Program-made: the position numbers and the translations under genes
In this document: in pieces, positions 1 to 5,542 of the stretch
How positions within the stretch are numbered: position 1 is the first letter of the stretch
How the letters are laid out: every line of letters begins with the position of its first letter
Notes under the pieces: model-generated
What the model was told of the DNA's origin: nothing
What the model saw: the letters and a program-made list of their open reading frames with translations, nothing else
The model's database searches: none
DNA from: JANWWM01 sp046719715
GTDB lineage: Bacteria > Bacteroidota > Chlorobiia > Chlorobiales > Thermochlorobacteraceae
Assembly (NCBI GenBank): GCA_046719715.1
Contig: JBDNCJ010000106.1
Coordinates: 1 to 5,542, forward strand
Length of the DNA stretch: 5,542 bases
Reading direction: 5' to 3'

Positions 1-167
1 AGCGCGTTGTGATTTGGACACTGAAAAACATGCAAGACGAAAGCGGTTACATTTACTATCAGCGCACCAAACGTGGCATTAACAAAATTCCCTATATGCG
101 CTGGTCAAGCGCGTGGGTGTTTATGGCGATAAGTTTCTTTTGGCTCAATCAAAACATTAACTCATAA
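1..167 (+). CDS. C-terminal fragment of an uncharacterised polysaccharide-locus protein
   Basis: The reading frame is open from base 3 to a TAA stop at 165-167 and gives the last 54 residues of a protein whose start lies outside the window. The peptide begins RVVIWTLKNMQDESGYIYYQ, continues with a basic stretch containing IPYMRWSSAW, and ends in a hydrophobic helix-like tail. The pattern W-T-x-x-N-M-Q-D-x-x-G-Y-x-Y-Y-Q followed by YMRW looks like the last repeat of an alpha-helical toroid protein of the kind found in Bacteroidota/Chlorobiota exopolysaccharide loci. Such proteins have carried various unreliable names. This resemblance is from memory and the function is unknown. The stop lies only 7 bp before the aminotransferase start, so the two genes are probably cotranscribed. 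That it is coding is well supported by the frame and junction; the family assignment is weak. Confidence 0.6.
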   Translation, partial: RVVIWTLKNMQDESGYIYYQRTKRGINKIPYMRWSSAWVFMAISFFWLNQNINS

Positions 168-174
168 CATCATT

Positions 175-1293
175 ATGTCTGTTCCTTTTGTGGATTTGAA
201 AGCGCAATATCTGACCATTCAAAACCAGATTAACGATGCGATGGCAAAAGTGATTTCTGAAACGGCGTTCATTAGCGGCAAGTATGCAAAAGCGTTTGAA
301 GATGAATTTGCCGCCTATCTCGGCGTAAAACACTGTATCGCTTGCGCAAATGGAACGGATTCGCTTGAAATTCTTCTGCAAGCGATGGGGGTCGGAGCTG
401 GAGACGAAGTGCTCGTGCCTGCAAACACGTGGATTTCAACATCGGAAGCCGTTACAACGGTGGGTGCAACGCCGGTGTTCGTCGATAATCACCCCGAGAC
501 TTACACGATTGACATCAATAAAATTGAAGAGAAAATCACCCCGCGGACAAAGGCGATTATCCCCGTTCATCTCTACGGCTTGCCCGCCGAGATGGATGAA
601 ATTATGGCAATCGCCAAGAAGCATCGCCTAAAAGTGATGGAAGATTGCGCACAAGCCCATGCCGCAACTTACAAGGGGCGCAAAGTCGGCACAATTGGGG
701 ATTGCGCGTCGTTCAGTTTTTATCCGGGAAAGAATCTCGGCGCATATGGCGACGCAGGCGGAATGGTAACGAATGACGACGACATTGCGCACAAAGCCCG
801 CATGATTGCCAATCATGGACAAATCGCGAAGAACACTCATGCGATTGAAGGTAGAAACAGCCGAATGGATGGGATTCAAGGCGCGGTGCTTTCCGTCAAA
901 CTTCCCTATCTCGAGACTTGGACGGAAGCACGACGCAAACATGCGGCACACTATCAAGAACTGCTTGCAAACCTTGATATTCAACTTCCACTTGCGCCGA
1001 GTCATTCGCGCCATGTCTATCATCTTTATGTCGTGCAGGTGCAAAACCGTGATGAGGTTATTGGAAAGTTGAAATCGGAAGGTATTGAGACGGGCATTCA
1101 TTATCCGACGGCATTGCCGTTTATGGATGCTTACAAGCGGTTCAATCATCAACCTGCGGAGTTTCCTGTTGCTTACAAGCAGATGTCGCAACTGCTTTCT
1201 TTACCGATGTATGCCGAACTCACCGACGCAATGATTGAGCGCGTCTGCAAAAGTTTGAAACAAGCCGTGCAACATGTGTCGGTGCCTGTTTAA
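175..1293 (+). CDS. DegT/DnrJ/EryC1/StrS family PLP-dependent nucleotide-sugar aminotransferase
   Basis: This 372-residue cytosolic enzyme should transfer an amino group, usually from glutamate, to a keto group on a nucleotide-linked sugar. Family hallmarks are all present: the N-terminal PFVDLKAQY (4-12), the cofactor phosphate-binding ANGTDSL (58-64), EDCAQAHAA (156-164) with Asp157 expected to contact the pyridine nitrogen of PLP, and SFYPGKNLGAYGDAG (181-195) with Lys186 as the predicted Schiff-base lysine. The C-terminal part carries NSRMDGIQGAVL (228-239), GIHYPTALP (307-315) and LSLPMY (341-346). Length is normal for the family and the gene is intact. It resembles WbpE/WlbC-type 3-aminotransferases, and the oxidoreductase and acyltransferase downstream support a C3 amination role. 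Other members of the family (FdtB/QdtB or C4-aminotransferases) cannot be excluded by eye. The ATG at 175 is preferred because the family starts with this Val-Pro-Phe-Val-Asp-Leu segment. No Shine-Dalgarno sequence precedes it. Confidence 0.93.
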   Translation: MSVPFVDLKAQYLTIQNQINDAMAKVISETAFISGKYAKAFEDEFAAYLGVKHCIACANGTDSLEILLQAMGVGAGDEVLVPANTWISTSEAVTTVGATPVFVDNHPETYTIDINKIEEKITPRTKAIIPVHLYGLPAEMDEIMAIAKKHRLKVMEDCAQAHAATYKGRKVGTIGDCASFSFYPGKNLGAYGDAGGMVTNDDDIAHKARMIANHGQIAKNTHAIEGRNSRMDGIQGAVLSVKLPYLETWTEARRKHAAHYQELLANLDIQLPLAPSHSRHVYHLYVVQVQNRDEVIGKLKSEGIETGIHYPTALPFMDAYKRFNHQPAEFPVAYKQMSQLLSLPMYAELTDAMIERVCKSLKQAVQHVSVPV

Positions 1294-1313
1294 GTGTTTT
1301 TATTGTTCATTGT

Positions 1314-2420
1314 ATGCAAAAAGCGATTTGGATTGACTTGGACAACTCGCCCCATGTGCCGCTCTTTGTGCCGGTAGTTAAGCGGTATCAAGACGAAGGA
1401 ACGCGCGTGATACTTACCGCACGCGACTTTGCACAGACCGTCGAACTTCTCGAACATGCGGGCTTGAAAGGTGAATTTGAAGTGGTTGGAAAACACTACG
1501 GGAAAAACAAATTCAAAAAAGTTTTCGGACTGTTCATTCGAGCACAAGAATTGGCATCGCATATTCAAACCGTGATGAAAAGAGGAACGCAAATTGGGGT
1601 TGCGCTGAGTCACGGTTCGCGCTCAATGGTTTTAGCGGCGCGGTGGCTCAATCTGCCCGTCATCACCATGTATGACTACGAATTTACGGAGACCTTTATT
1701 TTCAACACGTTCTCAGATAAAGTGCTTGTCCCCGAAAAAATTCCCGATAAAACACTAACAGAAATTGGACTCTCGCTGAAAAAGTGCGTCAAATATGTTG
1801 GATACAAAGAAGAACTGTATCTGCGACATTATGAAGCCGATATGCACTTTTTGGAATCCGTTGCAGAGGAAAACGGCATCAAGATAGACCAGAATAAAAT
1901 TATCGTTACCCTACGTCCGCCCGCCTCTGCAGCAAATTATCACAACGAAGAAAGCGAGCGAGTCTTACAAAAGCTGATTGAAAAATTACTCTCACGACGC
2001 GACGTCTTCACATTTATTTTGCCACGCACGTCCGAACAGAAATCTGAACTGACAAACTATATCAGAGAAAAGAATTATCTCACAGACGCGTATCTCATTC
2101 CTAAAAAGGCAGTTAACGGACTTGACTTGGCATTTCACTCGGATTTGCTCATATCAGGAGGCGGCACCATGAATCGCGAAGCGGCACTGCTCGGCGTGCC
2201 CGTCTACAGCATTTTTGCAGGAAAGCAAGGCGCGTTAGATAAAGACATGGAAGCGCGTGGCATCATGCAGTTCATACGCTCTGAAAATGATGTTGAAAAA
2301 ATCGCGATTAGAAAACGAGAAGAAAGACAAGAGCGAATCGGCATCGCTGATTCCGTTGAAAATTGTCTGCGCGAAACGGTGTCCCTTTTTCTTCAATCCT
2401 CAATCCCGACTGAACTATGA
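1314..2420 (+). CDS. DUF354 family protein, putative GT-B-fold glycosyltransferase-like enzyme
   Basis: This 368-residue protein begins with AIWIDLDNSPHVPLFVPVV (4-22), the signature opening of the DUF354 family. Those proteins are common in bacterial and archaeal polysaccharide loci and have a predicted two-domain GT-B fold related to MurG and UDP-GlcNAc 2-epimerase. Further marks are LSHGSR (98-103) and MYDYEFTET (119-127) in the N-terminal domain. In the C-terminal domain there are VTLRPPAS (198-205) and SGGGTMNREAALLGVP (281-296), a glycine-rich loop plus Glu like the nucleotide-sugar binding motif of GT-B enzymes. I see no signal peptide or membrane span. The neighbours suggest transfer or modification of a sugar in glycan assembly, but no reaction can be assigned from sequence. 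The start lies 20 bp after the aminotransferase stop; the stop overlaps the next start by 4 bp. The coding call and family are secure; the activity is inference. Confidence 0.88.
   Translation: MQKAIWIDLDNSPHVPLFVPVVKRYQDEGTRVILTARDFAQTVELLEHAGLKGEFEVVGKHYGKNKFKKVFGLFIRAQELASHIQTVMKRGTQIGVALSHGSRSMVLAARWLNLPVITMYDYEFTETFIFNTFSDKVLVPEKIPDKTLTEIGLSLKKCVKYVGYKEELYLRHYEADMHFLESVAEENGIKIDQNKIIVTLRPPASAANYHNEESERVLQKLIEKLLSRRDVFTFILPRTSEQKSELTNYIREKNYLTDAYLIPKKAVNGLDLAFHSDLLISGGGTMNREAALLGVPVYSIFAGKQGALDKDMEARGIMQFIRSENDVEKIAIRKREERQERIGIADSVENCLRETVSLFLQSSIPTEL
2417..2420 (+). promoter_or_regulatory. ATGA stop-start overlap (translational coupling site)
   Basis: The TGA stop of the DUF354 gene (2418-2420) overlaps the ATG of the membrane sugar transferase (2417-2419). 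There is no Shine-Dalgarno sequence just upstream. The overlap fixes the start of the downstream gene and suggests that ribosomes finishing the first gene reinitiate on the second. That would keep the cytosolic and membrane enzymes in step. The overlap is seen; the coupling is inferred. Confidence 0.7.
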
Positions 2421-3871
2421 AAAACATACCTAAACACAAATATCTACTTGCTCTCTGCGACTACGCGATTCTGAACGTGTCGTTTTTGATTGCCGTTCAA
2501 CTTCGCTTTGGATTTGGCGACAAAGGAATGCCGACAAACTTTTGGAACGAGCAGTTTTTAATTTTCGCGCTCATGTCTATTGCTTGCATCGCAGTCTTTC
2601 AACATTTTCATCTCTACAAAATCAACGTCTTTCTCACCGTCATTCCGCAAGCGGTTGCAGTCATTAAAGCGGTTGGATATGGCATCATCGGTCTGATTGT
2701 CTTATCCTTCTTCATCAAGGGGTTATCATACCTAGATAGCCGATTGGTGATTGCATATCTCTTCGGGGTGAGCACGTTTTCCTTGACGGCATTTCGCGTT
2801 TTTGTGTTCAGAGGTCTGTATTCGTTCTTTGCCGAGAAAAAAATTCTTCAGCGCAAAGTGCTCATTGTCGGCACCGACCGAACCGCACGCATGATTGCCG
2901 CCAAGTTAGTCACCGAGACATCTCTGGGACTGAAGCCAATTGGGTTTATTGATGACACATACAAAGTTGGGGAACGAATTTTTGAAGATATATATGTCAT
3001 CGGCACGCTCTCCGACATGAAAGAGATTGTAGAGCGCGAAGGCGTTGACGAAATTCTCATTGCCGTGAGTAACATTTCCCATCAAAAGTTGATTGACATC
3101 GTCGACCAAGCCAAACAAACTGCGGCGATTGTTAAGGTGTCTTCCGAACTCTACGGAATTGTGCCTGACAAGGTGTGGATTGAGCAATATGCAGAAGTAC
3201 CTGTGATTGCGATGATGCAAAATCATAAAAATACACTCTTCATCATTTACAAACGCTTTCTTGACATTTCGCTTTCGCTCATCGGCATTCTGCTATTAGC
3301 AGTGCCATTTCTTGTAATTGCACTGATTATCAAGATAACGTCCAAAGGTCCTGTATTTTTCAAGCAAATACGAATTGGCAAAGACGGAAAGCCGTTTGAG
3401 TTCTTTAAGTTTCGGTCTATGTATATGAACAATGACGACAGCATTCATCGAGAGTTTACAAAAAACTTGATTCGAGAATCAAAGCAAACATCGGTGAATG
3501 CCGATGGTAAATTAGAAGTGAAGAAAATTGTGAACGACCCGCGCATCACGCCGATTGGACGATTCTTACGCAAAACCAGCATCGACGAACTGCCTCAACT
3601 CTTCAATGTGCTTAGAGGCGATATGAGTTTGGTCGGTCCTCGCCCATGCTTGCCTTACGAATGGGAAGAATATGAAATGTGGCACCGTCGCAGACTCTCA
3701 GTATTGCCAGGCTGTACGGGCTTGTGGCAAGTTTCAGGAAGAAGCGCAGTCGGGTTCAACGACATGGTTATCCTCGACTTGTTTTATATTGACAATATGT
3801 CGCCGATTTTTGATTTCAAACTCATTCTCAAAACTTTTCCTGTAATGTTGTTCTCAAAAGGCGGCTTTTAA
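2417..3871 (+). CDS. Polyprenyl-phosphate sugar-1-phosphate transferase (WbaP/WcaJ-type priming transferase)
   Basis: This 484-residue inner-membrane protein should transfer a sugar-1-phosphate from a nucleotide sugar to undecaprenyl phosphate, the first membrane step of glycan assembly. Domains in order: about four hydrophobic segments (roughly 8-29, 47-65, 85-100, 108-130); a Rossmann-like CoA_binding_3 domain starting at RKVLIVGTDRTAR (146-158) and running to about 245; then the catalytic bacterial sugar transferase domain from about 275. The last has YKRFLDISLSLIG (278-290) leading into a membrane helix to about 308, GPVFFKQIRIG (311-321), FFKFRSM (329-335), TSIDELPQLFNVLRGDMSLV (387-406), GPRP (407-410) and PGCTGLWQVSGR (431-442). 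Asp390-Glu391 match the catalytic Asp-Glu pair known from PglC. Length is usual for the family. The ATG at 2417 forms an ATGA overlap with the DUF354 stop, which suggests translational coupling. Sugar specificity (hexose, N-acetylhexosamine or diacetamido sugar) is not readable. Confidence 0.95.
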   Translation: MKNIPKHKYLLALCDYAILNVSFLIAVQLRFGFGDKGMPTNFWNEQFLIFALMSIACIAVFQHFHLYKINVFLTVIPQAVAVIKAVGYGIIGLIVLSFFIKGLSYLDSRLVIAYLFGVSTFSLTAFRVFVFRGLYSFFAEKKILQRKVLIVGTDRTARMIAAKLVTETSLGLKPIGFIDDTYKVGERIFEDIYVIGTLSDMKEIVEREGVDEILIAVSNISHQKLIDIVDQAKQTAAIVKVSSELYGIVPDKVWIEQYAEVPVIAMMQNHKNTLFIIYKRFLDISLSLIGILLLAVPFLVIALIIKITSKGPVFFKQIRIGKDGKPFEFFKFRSMYMNNDDSIHREFTKNLIRESKQTSVNADGKLEVKKIVNDPRITPIGRFLRKTSIDELPQLFNVLRGDMSLVGPRPCLPYEWEEYEMWHRRRLSVLPGCTGLWQVSGRSAVGFNDMVILDLFYIDNMSPIFDFKLILKTFPVMLFSKGGF

Positions 3872-3888
3872 TTTTTCCAAGTTCAGCT

Positions 3889-4902
3889 ATGAAAATCGCC
3901 GTTGTCGGATTGGGGTATTGGGGTCCGAATCTCATTCGAAATTTTCAATCTCTTCCTGATGTTAAAGGCGTTATCGGTGTAGATAAAGACGAAGCGCGAC
4001 TGCATAAAGCCAAACAACGCTTTCCAAATCTTGAGCTCTCAAACAACCTTGATGATGTATTGAAGTCCCATGACGTGGTGGCGGTCGCCATTGCAACACC
4101 CGTTTCATCGCACTATTCTCTCGGAAAAAAAGTATTGGAAGCTGGAAAGCATTTATGGGTTGAAAAGCCATTTACCGCCAAAGTCTCCGAAGCCGAATCA
4201 CTTCTTCACCTCGCCGAAAAGAAAGGCTTGAAAGTCATGATTGACCATACTTTTATTTACACGGGTGCCGTTCGCAAGATGAAGGAAGTCATAGATAAAG
4301 GCGAATTGGGCGACATTTATTACTTCGACTCTGTGCGTGTCAATCTTGGGCTTTTTCAGCATGATGTTAATGTCGTCTGGGATTTAGCCCCGCATGACCT
4401 TTCTATTATGGATTATTTGTTGCCTCAACGACCTCATTCGGTTTCCGCTGTTGGCAGTTGCCACATTGGGAATGATTTGGAGAATGTCGCCTATTTGACA
4501 GTGCTCTTCGACAATAATTTAATTGCACACTTTCACGTTAATTGGCTTGCGCCAGTAAAAATTCGTAAGGTGCTGATAGGCGGCTCGAAATCTATGCTCG
4601 TTTTTGACGACATGGAAAACAGCGAGAAGGTCAAGATTTACGACAAGGGTATCGACGTAAAAACAAAAGAAGGAGTGTATGAAACGCTGGTTCAATATCG
4701 TATGGGCGATATGCGCTCTCCGAAACTCGACCAAACCGAAGCCCTCTCCCTTGCAACGTCGCACTTCTTAGAGTGCATCAAGCACGATAAAACGCCTTTG
4801 ACTGATGGCATCTCCGGCTTAAACGTCGTGCGCCTGTTGGAGGCGGCTGAAAAATCCATTAAACAGCACGGCAAAGAAATCAAACTTCACTTTCACGAAT
4901 GA
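3889..4902 (+). CDS. Gfo/Idh/MocA family NAD(P)-dependent sugar oxidoreductase
   Basis: This 337-residue cytosolic dehydrogenase should oxidise or reduce a hydroxyl or keto group on a sugar, probably nucleotide-linked. The N-terminal Rossmann domain has the dinucleotide-binding VVGLGYWGPN (5-14), an acidic residue after the second strand (VDKD, 31-34), AIATPVSSH (67-75) and WVEKPF (90-95), where Lys93 of the EKP motif is the usual catalytic or substrate-binding lysine. The C-terminal alpha/beta domain carries VWDLAPHDLSIMDYL (163-177), containing the D-x3-H pair Asp165 and His169 typical of the family active site. The length is normal and no key residue is missing. It overlaps the acyltransferase start by 4 bp and shares the unit with an aminotransferase. 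This fits a C3 oxidation step of the kind done by WbpB/WlbA, but the N-terminal GYWGPN type differs from those proteins as I remember them. The exact substrate is therefore open. Confidence 0.92.
   Translation: MKIAVVGLGYWGPNLIRNFQSLPDVKGVIGVDKDEARLHKAKQRFPNLELSNNLDDVLKSHDVVAVAIATPVSSHYSLGKKVLEAGKHLWVEKPFTAKVSEAESLLHLAEKKGLKVMIDHTFIYTGAVRKMKEVIDKGELGDIYYFDSVRVNLGLFQHDVNVVWDLAPHDLSIMDYLLPQRPHSVSAVGSCHIGNDLENVAYLTVLFDNNLIAHFHVNWLAPVKIRKVLIGGSKSMLVFDDMENSEKVKIYDKGIDVKTKEGVYETLVQYRMGDMRSPKLDQTEALSLATSHFLECIKHDKTPLTDGISGLNVVRLLEAAEKSIKQHGKEIKLHFHE
4899..4902 (+). promoter_or_regulatory. ATGA stop-start overlap (translational coupling site)
   Basis: The TGA stop of the oxidoreductase (4900-4902) overlaps the ATG of the acyltransferase (4899-4901), again without a Shine-Dalgarno sequence. 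The overlap decides the start of the acyltransferase and suggests coupled translation of two enzymes likely to act in the same nucleotide-sugar pathway. The overlap is seen; the coupling is inferred. Confidence 0.7.
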
Positions 4903-5399
4903 CCACTTTTACAGACGAGTATCTCAAAGAAAACTTCATTCGACTCAACAACGTCAAACTCGGCGACAATGTAAAAATCTTCGCCTTCGTCAATGCCTAT
5001 GGATGCACGATTGGCGACGGCTCAAAAATCGGAACGTTCGTTGAAATTCAAAAAAATGCTTTCGTAGGAAAAAACTGCAAAATTTCAAGCCATACGTTCA
5101 TTTGCGAGGGCGTAACGATTGAAGATTATGTATTCGTAGGGCACGGCGTGATGTTCATTAACGATGTCTATCCACGAGCCGCCAACCCAGATGGCTCCAT
5201 GCAAACTGAGGCAGATTGGAAGGTAATTTCAACGATGGTCAAAAAAGGTGCTGCGATTGGTTCAAATGCGACCATTTTAGCAGGCATAACGATTGGCGAA
5301 GGCGCGATCGTTGGAGCAGGTGCCGTTGTTACGAAAGATGTCCCCCCTAAAACAATCGTTGCAGGCGTTCCCGCCAAAGTGATTCGCCAAGTTGAGTGA
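4899..5399 (+). CDS. Hexapeptide-repeat sugar N-acetyltransferase (WbpD/WlbB/FdtC-like)
   Basis: This 166-residue protein is predicted to form a left-handed beta-helix, normally a trimer, that transfers an acetyl group from acetyl-CoA to an amino sugar attached to a nucleotide. Imperfect hexapeptide repeats of the [LIV]-G-x-x-x-x type run through LGDNVKIFAFVNAYGCTIGD (21-40) and continue to about 85, then resume in AAIGSNATILAGITIGEGAI (118-137) and IVGAGAVVTKDVP (137-149), ending with IVAGVPAKVI (153-162). Between them a loop has GHGVMFINDVYPR (81-93). A conserved F-x-N-D/V-x-x-PR loop of this kind is characteristic of nucleotide-sugar N-acetyltransferases such as WbpD, WlbB and FdtC, and it argues against a serine or maltose acetyltransferase. 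The start is fixed by the ATGA overlap with the oxidoreductase stop. The likely job is acetylating the amino group installed by the upstream aminotransferase. Acetyl as the acyl group is inferred from the family. Confidence 0.92.
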   Translation: MTTFTDEYLKENFIRLNNVKLGDNVKIFAFVNAYGCTIGDGSKIGTFVEIQKNAFVGKNCKISSHTFICEGVTIEDYVFVGHGVMFINDVYPRAANPDGSMQTEADWKVISTMVKKGAAIGSNATILAGITIGEGAIVGAGAVVTKDVPPKTIVAGVPAKVIRQVE

Positions 5400-5542
5400 T
5401 TACAATTCAATCAGTGTTTTGGGGGCTTTCGGTAACGGCTCTGCGCCGCTCTCCGTAATCAACACCATATCTTCAATGCGCACCCCGAATTTCCCCGGAA
5501 GATAAACGCCGGGCTCAATCGTAATCACCGCGCCGACGGGAA
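5400..5542 (-). CDS. C-terminal fragment of M24B metallopeptidase (Xaa-Pro aminopeptidase type)
   Basis: Read on the minus strand from base 5540, the frame is open to a TAA stop at 5402-5400 and encodes the last 46 residues of a protein that starts beyond the right edge. It contains VITIEPGVYLPG and then FGVRIEDMVLIT, the two C-terminal metal-ligand motifs of the pita-bread fold peptidases. The glutamates of TIEPG (codon 5516-5514) and RIED (codon 5474-5472) match the last two of the five metal ligands, as in E. coli PepP. The tail LPKAPKTLIEL resembles the normal C-terminus of Xaa-Pro dipeptidases and aminopeptidases. The enzyme would cleave peptides with proline in the second position in the cytosol. 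It is convergent to the polysaccharide genes and unrelated to their pathway. It is cut by the window edge, not degraded. Xaa-Pro dipeptidase (PepQ) is the main alternative. Confidence 0.85.
   Translation of the reverse strand, partial: PVGAVITIEPGVYLPGKFGVRIEDMVLITESGAEPLPKAPKTLIEL

Noticed and set aside
350..631. Plus-strand open frame of 93 codons overlapping the aminotransferase in another frame
   Set aside because: Out-of-frame shadow of the conserved aminotransferase, Arg- and Ser-rich and without recognisable motifs.
628..1191. A 187-codon open frame on the minus strand inside the aminotransferase gene
   Set aside because: It lies wholly antisense to a clearly conserved gene. Its product has no recognisable motif and a composition rich in Arg, Met and His typical of shadow frames.
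1294..1313. A T-rich gap between the aminotransferase and DUF354 genes considered as a promoter
   Set aside because: The gap is only 20 bp and contains no pair of promoter elements that could be distinguished from chance.
2848..3226. Two overlapping minus-strand open frames inside the membrane transferase gene
   Set aside because: They are antisense to the conserved Rossmann domain and show no family motifs or plausible initiation context.
3856..3876. A possible hairpin (AAAAG, loop GCGG, CTTTT) followed by a T-run at the end of the membrane transferase gene
   Set aside because: The stem has only five pairs, four of them A-T, and it sits 13 bp before the next start within an apparent operon. 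It is too weak to call as a terminator.
5368..5379. Small inverted repeat GGCG-TTCC-CGCC near the end of the acyltransferase gene as a terminator
   Set aside because: It is a four-pair stem with no following T-tract on either strand and codes for conserved GVPA residues of the hexapeptide protein.

Overview
The window is a compact piece of a polysaccharide (exopolysaccharide, O-antigen or capsule type) biosynthesis locus from a bacterium, followed by the tail of an unrelated peptidase gene on the opposite strand. GC content looks moderate. None of the five starts inside the window has a recognisable Shine-Dalgarno sequence. Together with the protein flavour, this fits the Bacteroidota/Chlorobiota (Chlorobi, Ignavibacteria) group best. 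That assignment is an inference and is only tentative.

Layout, plus strand: (1) the 3' end of a gene whose product ends in an aromatic-rich helical segment (1-167); (2) a PLP-dependent sugar aminotransferase of the DegT/DnrJ/EryC1/StrS family (175-1293); (3) a DUF354 protein, probably a GT-B-fold glycosyltransferase-like enzyme (1314-2420); (4) a membrane polyprenyl-phosphate sugar-1-phosphate transferase of the WbaP/WcaJ type, which would start glycan assembly (2417-3871); (5) a Gfo/Idh/MocA NAD(P)-dependent sugar oxidoreductase (3889-4902); (6) a left-handed beta-helix (hexapeptide) sugar N-acyltransferase of the WbpD/WlbB/FdtC type (4899-5399). Gaps are 7, 20 and 17 bp, and two junctions are 4-bp ATGA overlaps, so all six are very probably one transcription unit. 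Minus strand: the C-terminal 46 residues of an M24B metallopeptidase (Xaa-Pro aminopeptidase type) end at 5400, directly abutting the stop codon of gene 6.

How the genes may work together: an oxidoreductase, an aminotransferase and an N-acetyltransferase are the three activities that turn a nucleotide-linked sugar (classically UDP-GlcNAcA, by WbpB/WbpE/WbpD) into a 3-acetamido-3-deoxy sugar, by C3 oxidation, transamination and acetylation. The membrane transferase would load the first sugar phosphate on undecaprenyl phosphate, and the DUF354 protein could add or modify a residue. The exact sugar cannot be read from the sequence. No nucleotide-sugar 6-dehydrogenase or 4,6-dehydratase lies in the window, so the earlier steps must be encoded elsewhere.

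There is no gene-free stretch longer than 20 bp. I saw no tRNA, rRNA, CRISPR array, insertion sequence or convincing terminator. No wholly new system is evident; the least understood parts are the DUF354 protein and the truncated first gene.
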